From NCBI RefSeq assembly GCF_900108565.1, contig NZ_LT629971.1, positions 1,922,001 to 1,986,000 on the forward strand: a DNA stretch of 64,000 nt. Direction: 5' to 3'. Each line of letters opens with the position of its first letter. Within the stretch, counting starts at the first letter, position 1. This document shows positions 1 to 9,235 of the stretch, one piece after another. Position numbers and translations under genes: made by a program. The stretch comes from Mycolicibacterium rutilum (GTDB taxonomy: Bacteria; Actinomycetota; Actinomycetes; Mycobacteriales; Mycobacteriaceae). A model generated the notes under the pieces. The model made no database searches, was not told where the DNA came from, and saw only the letters and a program-made list of their open reading frames with translations.

Positions 1-457
1 GGTGGTACACCGAGCGGTGCACGAAGTACTCGACCATCTGCTCCCAGGTGCCCTTGTCGCGCAGGTAGTAGGAGGGACCCTCACCGTCGACGGGCTCGAC
101 CGAGAGCTTCTCCATCTCGGCCTCGGCGGTCTCGTCCTCGCCGATCTCGCCGACATCGTGGCGCACCGCGCTCAGGAACGCCTCCTCGAAGCGTCCGCGC
201 AGGTGCAGCAGCGCCGGGTTCCACTCCCATCGCGGATTCACTCCGGCAAAACCGCGGTAATGCAGTTCATAGCAGATGTAGAGGGCAAGCTGAAGGTCGA
301 GGCCGTAGGGGTCGGCCTCGCACATCGGAACATCGATCGGCCGCACGTGCAGTGCGGGCCGACCTCGCTGAAGGAGGTCGATTATCGCGGCGGACAGCGG
401 CCCGACGGCCTTCGGCAGCGCAGGTTCGACAAGCGTCGACGGAAGAGTCACGCCCAT
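1..457 (-). CDS. Iron-containing redox enzyme family protein (3' part missing)
   Basis: The frame is open from an ATG at 457 through the window edge, so the C-terminus is not seen. About 152 residues are visible. The segment around residues 50-85 has a YELHYRGF-like stretch followed by a WEW motif, which I associate with mycobacterial proteins annotated as iron-containing redox enzymes (heme-oxygenase-like helical fold, PF14518-type). Candidate metal ligands in this stretch are the Glu and His of YELHY. The 195-codon frame on the other strand is rich in Arg and Gly and reads as an antisense shadow. The family call is from memory of the motif; substrate unknown. Confidence 0.7.
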   Translation of the reverse strand, partial: MGVTLPSTLVEPALPKAVGPLSAAIIDLLQRGRPALHVRPIDVPMCEADPYGLDLQLALYICYELHYRGFAGVNPRWEWNPALLHLRGRFEEAFLSAVRHDVGEIGEDETAEAEMEKLSVEPVDGEGPSYYLRDKGTWEQMVEYFVHRSVYH

Positions 458-590
458 GCGATACCCGAGTCCGGGCCGGTCAAACACGTATGCCCCGGTC
501 AGGGCGCGGACGTGCACGAATGCGGCTTGTTTGGATTTAAAGTAGGAGGGGTAATTCGCCTACAACGTCGTGGGCCGAGGGGGCGATGAC

Positions 591-836
591 ATGTTCACCG
601 TTGAACTTCTGATGAGTCTGTACCTGTGTGGTTGGGCGATTGTGTCGCTCGGCCTCTACTTCGCAGGTCGGCGATTCGCGGTGACCGGTGCCGCCGCCGA
701 GCACCCGGTTCTGCTCAGCCTGGCCGGCGGCATGGTGTGGCCGCTGGTCGTCATCGGGGTCATCGAGATGAGTTCGGTGGTGGTCTACACGAAGGTGCAG
801 AACAAGCCCGGTCCGGGCGTCGGCATTCTCGCTTGA
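591..836 (+). CDS. Small two-helix membrane protein, unknown function
   Basis: An 81-residue protein starting at an ATG with a purine-rich site (aggggg) about 8 bases upstream; an in-frame GTG at 570 lacks such a site. Two hydrophobic segments (roughly residues 5-25 and 41-61) suggest a small inner-membrane protein with a short basic loop between them. No family recognised. It is divergent from the redox-enzyme gene and lies 52 bp before the EspG-like gene. Confidence 0.55.
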   Translation: MFTVELLMSLYLCGWAIVSLGLYFAGRRFAVTGAAAEHPVLLSLAGGMVWPLVVIGVIEMSSVVVYTKVQNKPGPGVGILA

Positions 837-888
837 TTCCACCGCCTCACCGCTGGCCGATCGCGCGGCCGGTTGCAGAATAGGGGTC

Positions 889-1680
889 ATGAGCTACGAG
901 TGGCTGGGCCGGGTCGCAGTGGTGGACCTGGAGGCGGCGTGCGCACTCTTCGGCTACGACATGCTGCCGGCGCCGCTGGGACGCAGCCGGCCGGTCGGGT
1001 CTGTCTGGCTGCTCACCAGAGACGTCGCCCCGATCGAGGATCGGCTACACGACGGGGATCTGCGCGGCGTTCGTGCATGGGTGGAATCCGTTGTGCGCGC
1101 TGACGTTCACGTCGAATGCACGGTTCACCGCTTCGAGGACGACGGTCCGGATCTTCGGGTGCACGGCCTGCGTGCGGGAGAGTCGTGCTTCATCGGGGTG
1201 CAGACCAGGGATGCCGACGGTGTCGACGTCGTCGACATTCACGGCGTCTCCGCGGGAGCGTTGGCCGCGGCGGTCGTGGACGCGGTCGGGTTGACCGGTG
1301 CCGGTGTCCGCCAACGCATCGCGGTGCCCGGCAGCGGGGATCGTCTCCCGGACACACCCGAGTTGCTCGACGAATACGACGATTTCGGCTTCCTGATCCC
1401 GGGCGCCGAGGTTGCGGCGGTGCCCGTCGTCGAGAGCGGTGACGTGACGGCGACCGGGACGGTGCGGGCGCGGTGCGATCCGGCACGATACTGGGGCGCG
1501 GATGCCGACCGACGGGTCCTGCAGTGGGTGCAGGTCGACGGCGACGGGGATTATCTGTACGAACCCGGCGACTCGGGATACGCCGAACCCGTCGACGCCG
1601 AGACGTTGACCTCCTACCTCGACGGCCTGATCGCCGACGAACTCGACGTCGTGCAGCGCTATTCCGCGACGCAGCCCTGA
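889..1680 (+). CDS. EspG-like ESX secretion-associated protein
   Basis: A 263-residue soluble acidic protein. The layout resembles the EspG family (PF14011), the cytosolic chaperones that recognise PE/PPE or related substrates of type VII secretion: a beta-rich N-terminal half, and a C-terminal segment near residues 200-255 that runs through a DPARYWGADA-like stretch to a terminal helix. ATG start with aggggtc just upstream. It converges on, and overlaps by 22 bp, a three-gene operon whose first gene encodes an EspC-like protein, which supports an ESX role. No core ESX genes (eccB-E, mycP) are in the window. The family call is by pattern and moderately secure. Confidence 0.55.
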   Translation: MSYEWLGRVAVVDLEAACALFGYDMLPAPLGRSRPVGSVWLLTRDVAPIEDRLHDGDLRGVRAWVESVVRADVHVECTVHRFEDDGPDLRVHGLRAGESCFIGVQTRDADGVDVVDIHGVSAGALAAAVVDAVGLTGAGVRQRIAVPGSGDRLPDTPELLDEYDDFGFLIPGAEVAAVPVVESGDVTATGTVRARCDPARYWGADADRRVLQWVQVDGDGDYLYEPGDSGYAEPVDAETLTSYLDGLIADELDVVQRYSATQP

Positions 1681-2402
1681 CCGAGGCGCTGCAGGGCGCG
1701 GCCGTCGCCGAGCTCGTCACGGTGTTGCGGGTGGCGCCAGTAGAAGCGCACCCATTCCCGCAGCGCCGCAACGTCTCCGGTGATGGCGTCGGCGATCAGC
1801 ACCGCGGTGCGGCCCTTCGGCAACGCGAACACGATCACTTCGTTGAACGGCTTGCCGCCCTTGGCGGGGTGGTCCGTGATGTCCTCGATCTCGTCCCAGG
1901 TGCCGCGGCGCAGTGTGCCCCACTGGCCGTTCCACACCTCGAAGCCGGCCGGGTCGACGCGCAGATGGCCGCCGCCGCCGTGTCTGGCCATCCGGTACAG
2001 CGTCGGCGCGCCGAACAACACGAGCGCGACGCAGCCGCCGGGGACGGCGAGTTGCATGACCCCGGTCGGGACGTAGTCGACCATGCCCAGCGGGGCGAAG
2101 ATCAAATACAGCACCGCGGCCACGAAGACCGTGCCGGTGGCAAGGACGAACGCCGCATCCACGAAGCGACCGGGACGCAGAATCGTTCCCGCCGAACCAC
2201 TTTCGAGGCGCGGTTTGGCTTTGCCCACCGTCGTGGCGAGGAAGTACGTCGCGAAGCCGACGGCCCAGACCGTCACGCCGCACACGATGAGCGCCGTCAG
2301 ATAGCTCCCGCGCAGCAACCACAGCACGGCCCACACGCCGGTGAAGACACCGACTCCGAGCAACGCGATCGAGAGCACGACCGCCCGTGCGGATCCTCTC
2401 AT
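1659..2402 (-). CDS. Membrane protein with C-terminal soluble (PH-like) domain
   Basis: A 247-residue protein with four predicted transmembrane segments (about residues 8-28, 36-57, 80-103 and 115-135), then a soluble domain of about 100 residues with alternating strands, suggesting a PH-like fold. The ATG overlaps the stop of the upstream gene by 4 bp (ATGA), so it is translationally coupled to the ESX-substrate-like gene. Its place directly downstream of a putative effector would suit an immunity or anchoring role; that is inference. Its 3' end overlaps the EspG-like gene convergently. Confidence 0.65.
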   Translation of the reverse strand: MRGSARAVVLSIALLGVGVFTGVWAVLWLLRGSYLTALIVCGVTVWAVGFATYFLATTVGKAKPRLESGSAGTILRPGRFVDAAFVLATGTVFVAAVLYLIFAPLGMVDYVPTGVMQLAVPGGCVALVLFGAPTLYRMARHGGGGHLRVDPAGFEVWNGQWGTLRRGTWDEIEDITDHPAKGGKPFNEVIVFALPKGRTAVLIADAITGDVAALREWVRFYWRHPQHRDELGDGRALQRLGQGCVAE

Positions 2403-3769
2403 CGCGGACAGAACGTGTTGCCGATCCAGTTGCCGAGCGCCGTGCCGCCGCCCCCGGCGACCAACGCGACCGGGACGGCGACCCACGGCCCGGCTCCCGA
2501 CGTCGCGATGCCGGCGATGGTGCCGGAGGCCAGCGAGGTCGCGCCCTCCGCTGCGGCGACACAGCGTTCGAAGCCGGAGTCGGCGACCGCCACGTCCCAC
2601 AGCGCGGTCGCGACGCTCAGGCCCGGGCCGCCGTACTTGGCGCCGACCTTGACGTGTTCGAGCGCTTCCTCGCTCAGCATCGGTATGCCCTTGCCGGCCT
2701 GCGCGTCCAGTCCGGTGATCGCGGCGTCGGTGGCGGTCAACGCCGGGTGGTTGAGCAGGTTCACCGGCACGTCCGCTTGGCGGCCGTCCGGCGTCGTGAC
2801 GGTGGCGCTCCTGCGTCCGTCCGGACGTTCGATGAAGGTGGTCAGGGTGCCGTCGGCCATCCTCACCGTGGTCACCTTCGCGTTCGCCATGTCGTTCCTG
2901 GCGAATTCGGTGTAGGTGACCGAACTCGTCTCCGACACCAGCTTTCCGTTCTTGTCGATGTGGCGTTCGACGACGGACGGGCTGCGGTCGGAGAAGTCGC
3001 TCTTGGTGTGGGCCGTCCTTTCGTGCCTACTGCCGTCCATCATGTAGATGGTCGTTTTCGTGTACAGCTCTTCCCCGGTGACCGGGTCGTATTTGGTCTC
3101 CACCTTCGTGTCCCGCACCGTCTGGCCCATCTCCGCGTCTCGCAGCGTGCCCTGCTGGATGGTTCCGACCGGGCTCAGCGGATTGGGCACTTCGTCGCCG
3201 GGTTTCTGGGCGCCGGGGACGATGACGCTCATCGGGTCGTTCGGGTTGGGCGGCTGGAATCCGTGTGGCTTCGCGGCGGCGTGGATCGCCGCGGCGGTCT
3301 GCTCGTCGGCGTTGCCGACGCCCAGCAGCAGGGTGTTGACGGTGACCTGTTCGGCCTGGGCCCGCCGCTCGAGCTCCGCGGCCTGTTCGGCGGTCATCTG
3401 CGCGCCGGTGATCATCACGACCCACTGCTCGCTGACGTACAACTGGCCGGTCATGTCGATCTCGTCGGCCTTGTTCAGCAGCGACGTCCTCGCGCCGCCG
3501 ATGGTGCCGGCACCGTTGGCGAGCGCTTCGCCGACCGCGGTGGTGTAGGTCGTGAACTCCGCGGTCTGCTCGCTCGCCCGCTCGAACATCCCCGTCGCCG
3601 CCTGGTGCGCAGGACCCGACCACGCCTTGGTGTCCGGCATGGTCTTGATGTTGGTGCTCATCGTCGTCACGGCGCTGTCGACGGCCGCGCCCGCGTCCGC
3701 GACGGCCTTGCCCGCGAACGTCAGCGAATCGGGATTCCAGCGTTCCAGCCGGGATCGGGAGGGCAGCAC
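2399..3769 (-). CDS. WXG-like ESX substrate / putative effector with glycine-zipper tail
   Basis: A 456-residue protein. I place the start at a GTG 5 bp after the stop of the EspC-like gene. The first ~110 residues are helical, with a W-S-G turn near residue 50 and a helical hairpin, as in WXG100/EspB-type ESX substrates. A middle region (about 200-350) is rich in short charged beta repeats. The C-terminal ~70 residues hold a long Gly/Ala hydrophobic stretch ending in NWIGNTF, a glycine-zipper arrangement often seen at the ends of LXG/ESX effectors. The coupled membrane protein downstream could be a partner or immunity protein. No catalytic motif recognised. Confidence 0.6.
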   Translation of the reverse strand: MLPSRSRLERWNPDSLTFAGKAVADAGAAVDSAVTTMSTNIKTMPDTKAWSGPAHQAATGMFERASEQTAEFTTYTTAVGEALANGAGTIGGARTSLLNKADEIDMTGQLYVSEQWVVMITGAQMTAEQAAELERRAQAEQVTVNTLLLGVGNADEQTAAAIHAAAKPHGFQPPNPNDPMSVIVPGAQKPGDEVPNPLSPVGTIQQGTLRDAEMGQTVRDTKVETKYDPVTGEELYTKTTIYMMDGSRHERTAHTKSDFSDRSPSVVERHIDKNGKLVSETSSVTYTEFARNDMANAKVTTVRMADGTLTTFIERPDGRRSATVTTPDGRQADVPVNLLNHPALTATDAAITGLDAQAGKGIPMLSEEALEHVKVGAKYGGPGLSVATALWDVAVADSGFERCVAAAEGATSLASGTIAGIATSGAGPWVAVPVALVAGGGGTALGNWIGNTFCPR

Positions 3770-3774
3770 GACGT

Positions 3775-4059
3775 TTAGAAGATCTTCCCGAAGCTGCCGG
3801 CCAAATCCGCGTCGGTCACCTCGTAGGTGTTGCCCGCGCCCCGCACCGCGGTGCCCATCTCGCTGACGCCGGCGGCGATCTTGTCGGCGATCTCCTTGAC
3901 GTGGGCGCCGACCAGGCGGGTCGCCCACTGCGTCGTCGATCCGTCCAGGCCGTCGGCGGCCGTGGCGACCTTGGTGCCCACGTCGGCCTCACGGATGACG
4001 CCGGCCGCGATATCCACCTGGCCGGCGAAGGCACGCAGGATCTCGGGGTCGACTTCCAC
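3775..4059 (-). CDS. EspC-like type VII secretion target
   Basis: A 94-residue protein with the length and helical layout of the EspC/ESX-1 secretion-target family (PF10824): an N-terminal MxVDPEIL segment, a long helix, a W near position 44, and a second helix, ending with an aromatic tail. GTG start with ggagaa about 6 bases upstream. It is the first gene of the minus-strand operon with the WXG-like protein and the membrane protein, and is likely secreted with or as a partner of the former. Confidence 0.7.
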   Translation of the reverse strand: MEVDPEILRAFAGQVDIAAGVIREADVGTKVATAADGLDGSTTQWATRLVGAHVKEIADKIAAGVSEMGTAVRGAGNTYEVTDADLAGSFGKIF

Positions 4060-4155
4060 TGGATTCTCCGTTCGACGGATGGGTACGACGCGGGCTGTAG
4101 AAAAGCCTAATTCAGTGCAGCAGTAGGTCCGATCGCCAATTCCGCGGACAGCAAG

Positions 4156-4187
4156 AAGGCCCCGAACCGGATCACCGGTCGGGGCCT
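4156..4187 (-). terminator. Hairpin terminator of tRNA-Pro
   Basis: A GC-rich inverted repeat (AGGCCCCGA / TCGGGGCCT arms with an inner CCGG pairing around a tgat loop) followed on the minus strand by TTCTT. It lies 20 bp past the 3' end of tRNA-Pro and fits an intrinsic terminator. Confidence 0.65.
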
Positions 4188-4207
4188 CTCACTTGCGGAC
4201 ACACGAG

Positions 4208-4281
<74 letters not shown>

Positions 4282-4638
4282 CGTGAAGCCACGACAGCCT
4301 ATCGCACCTGCCGGGCGGGAAGCCAAACGCCTTCCGGCCCGGAGCTGGCGGTCGGTGCGCCGAGATCTACACCAGGGCTGTGGCCGAGCGCCTGACCACG
4401 ACCCTGGTGTCGATCTCGCGGTATTCGCGGCTGCGCGGCCCGGCCGGCGTGAGTCGCACGTCACGCCACGTGCGGGGAAGCGCCGGATTGTCGGTGGCGT
4501 TGTTCATCATGAGATCAACCGTGGAAGCGAGGACGAGATGACTGGTCTGGGCGCATCGATCTACCTGGGTTTCTTCGCGTTTGCCGCGCTGTGGCTCTTC
4601 CTCACCTCGGACGCCCCGCTGACCGGCGGCGCCGACGA
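4282..4638. other. Gene-poor gap with an imperfect inverted repeat
   Basis: No convincing gene fills this stretch between tRNA-Pro and the PLP-enzyme gene. It holds a 23-bp imperfect inverted repeat (arms near 4361-4383 and 4397-4419, three mismatches). On the minus strand a short frame ending at 4367 reads like the tail of a larger protein (Arg/Val-rich, ...RVVVRRS...), possibly a gene remnant. A possible small membrane ORF starts at 4538. Confidence 0.4.
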
Positions 4639-4735
4639 TCAGGGCCAGCGGCCCGAGCGTTCGAAGTCGGTCAGCGCCGACTCGAATGCCGAGGGTGCCA
4701 GCCCCTGGCTGGTCAGCCACTCGTCGCAGAAGTAG
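4538..4735 (+). CDS. Possible small membrane protein (doubtful)
   Basis: A 65-codon frame with ATG at 4538 and gcgagga just upstream. Residues 6-25 form a good hydrophobic helix ([15 protein letters not shown]), but the remaining third overlaps antisense to the 3' end of the PLP-enzyme gene, where the composition looks accidental. It could be a real one-helix protein or a chance frame. Confidence 0.25.
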   Translation: MTGLGASIYLGFFAFAALWLFLTSDAPLTGGADDQGQRPERSKSVSADSNAEGASPWLVSHSSQK

Positions 4736-5748
4736 GTGTCGGCGTAGCGGTCACCGCTGTCGGCCAGCAGTGTGACCACCGAACCGCGACACCCCTCGGC
4801 CTTCATTTCCGCCAGTAGCCCGAACGCTCCCCACAGATTCGTCCCCGTCGACGGGCCGACCCGTCGGCCCAGCACCTTGCTCGCGTGCCAGGCGGCCGCC
4901 ACCGACGCGGCGTCGGGCACCACGACCATGCGATCCACCACCCCGGGCAGGAACGACGGTTCCACCCGCGGCCTGCCGATGCCCTCGATCCGCGACGAGC
5001 TCCCCGTGACGACGTCCGGGTCGTCCTGCGCGTAGGCGGGGAAGAACGCGGAGTTCTCCGGGTCCACGACGCACAACCGGGTGGCGTGGCGGCGATACCG
5101 GATGTAGCGGCCGATCGTCGCGCTGGTGCCGCCGGTGCCCGCGCCGACGACGATCCAGTCCGGGACCGGGTGCGCCTCGTCGCGCATCTGCTCGAAGATC
5201 GACTCGGCGATGTTGTTGTTGCCGCGCCAATCGGTCGCGCGTTCAGCGTTGGTGAACTGGTCGATGTAGTGCCCGCCGGTCTCCTCGGCCAGCCGCTCCG
5301 CCTCGGCGTACACCTGGCTCGACTCATCGACGAAATGGCAACGGCCACCTTGGGATTCGATGAGTGCGATCTTGCTGGCACTGGTCGAGGACGGCATCAC
5401 CGCGATGAACGGCAGGCCCAGCAGCGCGGCGAAGTACGCCTCGGACACCGCGGTCGAGCCCGACGACGCCTCGATGACCGTCGTGTGCTCGTCGATCCAG
5501 CCGTTGCACAACGCGTACAAGAACAGCGACCGCGCCAGCCGGTGCTTGAGGCTGCCGGTGATGTGCGTCGTCTCGTCCTTCAGGTACAGCTGCAGCCCGC
5601 ACCTCTCACCCCAGGCCGACGGCAGCGGATACCGCAGCAGGTGGGTGTCGGCGCTGCGCCGGGCGTCGGCCTCGATCAGCCGCACCGCGTTGTCCACCCA
5701 CGTGCGTGGCTGGCTGCGGTCCGCGGTGGTCGACGCCGGCCGGCTCAC
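4639..5748 (-). CDS. PLP-dependent cysteine synthase-family lyase (Rv3684-like)
   Basis: A 369-residue fold-type II PLP enzyme, related to cysteine synthase and cystathionine beta-synthase. The Schiff-base lysine is expected in TGSLKHRLA near residue 68. The substrate loop EASSGSTA follows the usual SSGNT-type asparagine loop, and a glycine-rich phosphate loop GAGTGGT lies near residue 205. The product is uncharacterised; by family it carries out beta-replacement or elimination on a serine/cysteine-type substrate. The start codon overlaps the stop of the upstream metallophosphatase by 4 bp, so the two are co-translated. Order and length match the Rv3684-Rv3683 pair of M. tuberculosis. Confidence 0.85.
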   Translation of the reverse strand: MSRPASTTADRSQPRTWVDNAVRLIEADARRSADTHLLRYPLPSAWGERCGLQLYLKDETTHITGSLKHRLARSLFLYALCNGWIDEHTTVIEASSGSTAVSEAYFAALLGLPFIAVMPSSTSASKIALIESQGGRCHFVDESSQVYAEAERLAEETGGHYIDQFTNAERATDWRGNNNIAESIFEQMRDEAHPVPDWIVVGAGTGGTSATIGRYIRYRRHATRLCVVDPENSAFFPAYAQDDPDVVTGSSSRIEGIGRPRVEPSFLPGVVDRMVVVPDAASVAAAWHASKVLGRRVGPSTGTNLWGAFGLLAEMKAEGCRGSVVTLLADSGDRYADTYFCDEWLTSQGLAPSAFESALTDFERSGRWP

Positions 5749-6704
5749 CGCACCGCGACGCTGGGATGCGACTTACCCGCCCGGGTGTCGGCGTCCCGGC
5801 CGCCGGTCGGCGCGGCGACCAGGGTCAGCAGCGTGGCCTCGGGCCGGCAGCAGAACCGCATCGGCGCGTACGGCGACGTGCCGATCCCGGCCGACACGTG
5901 CAGCTGCATGCGCGCGCCCCACCGCGACGGGCCCTTGACCCGCGACCGGTCCAGCTCGCAGTTGGTGACGATGGCGCCGTAGAACGGCAGACACAGCTGG
6001 CCGCCGTGGGTGTGGCCGGCCATCACCAGCTGGTACCCGTCGGCCGCGAACCGGTCGAGCACCCGGGGCTCGGGCGAATGGGTCAGTCCCAGAGTCAGAT
6101 CCGCTGCCTGACTGGCCGGGCCGGCGATCGTGTCGTAGCGGTCCCGCGTGAGGTGCGGGTCGTCGACGCCGGCCACCGCGATGTGCACGCCGCGCACCTC
6201 GAGCTCGCGACGCGTGTGGGTCATGTCGAGCCAGCCGCGTTCGGTGAACGCCGCGCGCAGGTCCTGCCACGGCAGCGGCTCGCCGTGGATGCGGTGCGTC
6301 GGCCGGGTGAGGTAGTTCATCGGGTTCTTCGGCCGCGGGCCGAAGTAGTCGTTGCTGCCGAACACGAACAGCCCGGGCACCGACAACAGCTCCGACAGCG
6401 ACTGCACCACCGCGGGCACCGCCTTGGGGTGCGCGAGGTTGTCGCCGGTGTTGACCACCAGGTCCGGCTCCAGGCTCGCCAGGTCTCGCAGCCAAGCCTG
6501 CTTGCGCCGCTGCCCGGGCCGCATGTGGATGTCGCTGATGTGCAGCACCTTCAGCGGCGCCGAGCCCGGCGACAGCACCGGCATGGTCAGCTCGCGCAGG
6601 ACGAACGCGTTGCGCTCGATCAGCGAGGCGTAGCCGATGCCGGCCACCAGGGCGCCGGTGGCCGCCGCGGCGGAGTTCTTCAAGACCGTCGAACGGGCAG
6701 ACAT
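5745..6704 (-). CDS. Metallophosphatase, YkuE-like (Rv3683-like)
   Basis: A 319-residue calcineurin-type phosphoesterase. The metal-binding blocks are visible in order: HISDIHM (about 55), NTGDN (about 86), GSNDY in place of the classical GNHD, and GHTHGGQ (about 230). The N-terminus has a hydrophobic Ala/Gly-rich segment that may anchor it to the membrane or act as a signal. It lies 68 bp downstream of ponA2 and is coupled to the PLP-enzyme gene, suggesting a ponA2-Rv3683-Rv3684-type operon connected with the cell envelope. Substrate unknown. Confidence 0.85.
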   Translation of the reverse strand: MSARSTVLKNSAAAATGALVAGIGYASLIERNAFVLRELTMPVLSPGSAPLKVLHISDIHMRPGQRRKQAWLRDLASLEPDLVVNTGDNLAHPKAVPAVVQSLSELLSVPGLFVFGSNDYFGPRPKNPMNYLTRPTHRIHGEPLPWQDLRAAFTERGWLDMTHTRRELEVRGVHIAVAGVDDPHLTRDRYDTIAGPASQAADLTLGLTHSPEPRVLDRFAADGYQLVMAGHTHGGQLCLPFYGAIVTNCELDRSRVKGPSRWGARMQLHVSAGIGTSPYAPMRFCCRPEATLLTLVAAPTGGRDADTRAGKSHPSVAVR

Positions 6705-6772
6705 GTGCCCGAGCCTACTGCCAGAGGCCCGCCGTCACCGCCTTCGGACGGCCCGGCGTGCGCAACTGCACA

Positions 6773-9235
6773 TCACGGCGGCGGTGGCGGCGCGGGCGGC
6801 GGCGGTGGTCCGAGCACCGGCACCGTGATCGGCGGCAGGCCGGGGATCTGCACCACGGTCTGCCCGACCGGCGCCGGCAGCCCCGGAATGCCGGGGATCT
6901 CGCCGGCCGGCGGCGGCGGAGGTGGTGGCGGGATGCCGTTCGAGACCTGCAGCGTGATGATCGAGCCCGGCACCGTCTGTCCGGACGGCGAGGTGCCGAC
7001 GACCGCGCCCGAGGGCGCCGAGCTGTTCACCGAGTTCGCCTGGTCGGCGACCTGGAAGCCGGCGTCGCGCAGCCGCTGGCGGGCGGTGTCCTGCGTCAAC
7101 CCCGACACGCTGGGCACCCGCGAGCCGGGCCCGCCCTCGACGAAGCGCGGGTCGGTCGGCGGCAGGTTGACCTCACCGAAGTTGGTGGCGATCGGTTTCA
7201 TCGCGGCGAACCAGGTCCGGGCGGGTTCGTTGCCGCCGAACAGATCTCCGTAGCCGCACTTGCGCAGCGGGAACGAGCACAGCTCGCCCGGCGAGGTGGA
7301 GTCGTCGTAGATGTAGTTGCCCGCGGCGAGCTGATTGGTGAACCCGAGGAACGCCGAGGAGCGGTGCGCCTCGGTGGTTCCGGTCTTGCCCGACATCGGC
7401 AGGTCCCAGCCAACCGAGCCGGCCGCCGAGGCGGCGGTGCCTGCACCCTGGTCGTCCTTGCTCAGCGCGGTCGCCATCGTGTTGGCCAGCCCCTCGGGCA
7501 CGGCCTGCTCGCACGTCTCGGTGGTGACGGCGACCTCCTCGCCGTCGCGGTCCAGCACCTGCGTGATCGGCGTCGGCGGGCACCACACGCCGCCCGACGC
7601 CAGCGTCGCACCGACGTTGGAGAACTCGAGGGCGTTGACCTCGATCGGGCCCAGTGTGAACGAGCCGAGGTTCTGCCGCTTGATGAAGTCGGCGAGGCTC
7701 TCGTTACTCTCCGGGTCGTAGTCGCGCGCGGTGCCCGGCAGCGCGTAGGACCGCAGGCCCAGCCGCACCGCCATGTCGACGCTGCGCTGCACACCGACCT
7801 GCGAGATCAGTTTGGCGAACGCGGTGTTGGGCGACGTGGCGAGCGCGTCGGTGATGTTCATCGTGCCGCGGTAGCCGCCGGCGTTCTTCACGCACCAGGT
7901 CGCGGCTGGGCAGCCCGGGGTGTCGCTGCTGCCCAGTCCCTTGGCCTGGAACTGCGCGGGCACATCGAGCTGCGCGTTGATACCCATGCCCATCTCCATC
8001 GCCGCGGCGACGGTGAAGATCTTGAACGTCGACCCGGCACCGTCACCGACGAGCGAGAACGGCTGCGGCTGCATGGTTTCGTTCGCGTCCTGGTTCAGGC
8101 CGTAGGTCCGGCTGCTGGCCATCGCCAACACCGGATGCGACTCCTTGCCGGGCCGGATCACGCTCATCACGCTGGCCACGCCGTTGGCGTCGGCGGGGGC
8201 GAACTGGTTGACCGCCGCCTTGACCGGGCCCTGCACGTCGGGGTCGAGCGTGGTCTTGATCAGGTAGCCGCCGCGCGCGACCTGCTCCTTGCTGATGCCC
8301 GCGCGGGCCAGGTACTCGAGCACGTAGTCACAGAAGAACGCGCGGTCCCCGGCGGCGATGCAGCCGCGCGGCAGTTCCTTCGGCTGCGGCAGCACGCCCA
8401 GCGGCTGCTCCTTGGCCGCCCGCAGCGCCTCGGCCTCGGCCGGGATGTTCTCGATCATGGTGTCGAGCACCAGGTTTCGCCGGGCCAGCGCACCGTCGGG
8501 ATTGGTGTACGGGTTCAGCGTGCTGGTCGACTGCACCATGCCGGCCAGCAGCGCCGCCTGCTGCCAGTTCAGCTCCGAGGCGTTGATGCCGAAGTAGGTC
8601 TGCGCGGCGTCCTGCACGCCGAAGGCGCCGTTGCCGAACGACACCAGGTTCAGGTAGCGGGTCAGGATCTCGGACTTGGTGAACGTCTTGTCCAGCGTCA
8701 GCGCCATCCGGATCTCGCGCAGTTTGCGCGCGGGCGTCGTCTCGATCGCGGCGCGCTTCTCGGCGTCGGTCTGCGCCACCACCAGCAGTTGGTAGTTCTT
8801 GACGTACTGCTGCTCGATGGTCGACCCGCCGCGGGTGTCGAGGTTGCCCGACAGGTACCCGGACAGCCCGGTCAGCGTGCCCTGCCAGTCGACGCCGTTG
8901 TGCTCGGCGAACCGCTTGTCCTCGATGGAGACGATCGCCAGCTTCATGGTGTTGGCGATCTGGTCGCTGGGCACCTCGAAGCGGCGCTGGTTGTAGAGCC
9001 AGGCGATGACGTTGCCCTTCGCGTCGACCATCGTCGACACCTGGGGCACCTCGCCCTCGACCAGTTGCGCCGAGCCGTTCGCTACGACGTCGGAGGCCCG
9101 GTTGGACATCAGGCCGATTCCCCCGACCACGGGGAACATCAGCGCGGCGGCGATCACGCTGGCGAGCAGAACGCACCACGCGAGCTTGATGACCGTCACC
9201 GCGCGCGGCGGAGGAGACGGTTGGCGCTCCGGCAT
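6773..9235 (-). CDS. ponA2: Bifunctional class A penicillin-binding protein PonA2
   Basis: An 820-residue membrane-anchored peptidoglycan synthase. A short cytosolic tail and one helix (about residues 16-40) are followed by a glycosyltransferase domain (EDKRFAEHNGVDW near 107, with the catalytic Glu, and GGSTIEQQ near 137). The transpeptidase domain has the S-x-x-K box STFK, an SPN box and KTGT. A PASTA domain lies near residues 695-765, and the C-terminus is a proline-rich tail. PonA2 proteins polymerise and crosslink glycan and help survival in stasis. The ATG at 9235 gives a length close to the M. tuberculosis protein (about 810 aa). Confidence 0.95.
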   Translation of the reverse strand: MPERQPSPPPRAVTVIKLAWCVLLASVIAAALMFPVVGGIGLMSNRASDVVANGSAQLVEGEVPQVSTMVDAKGNVIAWLYNQRRFEVPSDQIANTMKLAIVSIEDKRFAEHNGVDWQGTLTGLSGYLSGNLDTRGGSTIEQQYVKNYQLLVVAQTDAEKRAAIETTPARKLREIRMALTLDKTFTKSEILTRYLNLVSFGNGAFGVQDAAQTYFGINASELNWQQAALLAGMVQSTSTLNPYTNPDGALARRNLVLDTMIENIPAEAEALRAAKEQPLGVLPQPKELPRGCIAAGDRAFFCDYVLEYLARAGISKEQVARGGYLIKTTLDPDVQGPVKAAVNQFAPADANGVASVMSVIRPGKESHPVLAMASSRTYGLNQDANETMQPQPFSLVGDGAGSTFKIFTVAAAMEMGMGINAQLDVPAQFQAKGLGSSDTPGCPAATWCVKNAGGYRGTMNITDALATSPNTAFAKLISQVGVQRSVDMAVRLGLRSYALPGTARDYDPESNESLADFIKRQNLGSFTLGPIEVNALEFSNVGATLASGGVWCPPTPITQVLDRDGEEVAVTTETCEQAVPEGLANTMATALSKDDQGAGTAASAAGSVGWDLPMSGKTGTTEAHRSSAFLGFTNQLAAGNYIYDDSTSPGELCSFPLRKCGYGDLFGGNEPARTWFAAMKPIATNFGEVNLPPTDPRFVEGGPGSRVPSVSGLTQDTARQRLRDAGFQVADQANSVNSSAPSGAVVGTSPSGQTVPGSIITLQVSNGIPPPPPPPPAGEIPGIPGLPAPVGQTVVQIPGLPPITVPVLGPPPPPAPPPPP

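Noticed and set aside
2..589. 195-codon plus-strand frame at the window start
   Set aside because: Arg/Gly/Val-rich composition with no domain; it lies antisense to the iron-containing redox enzyme frame, which has clear protein-like motifs.
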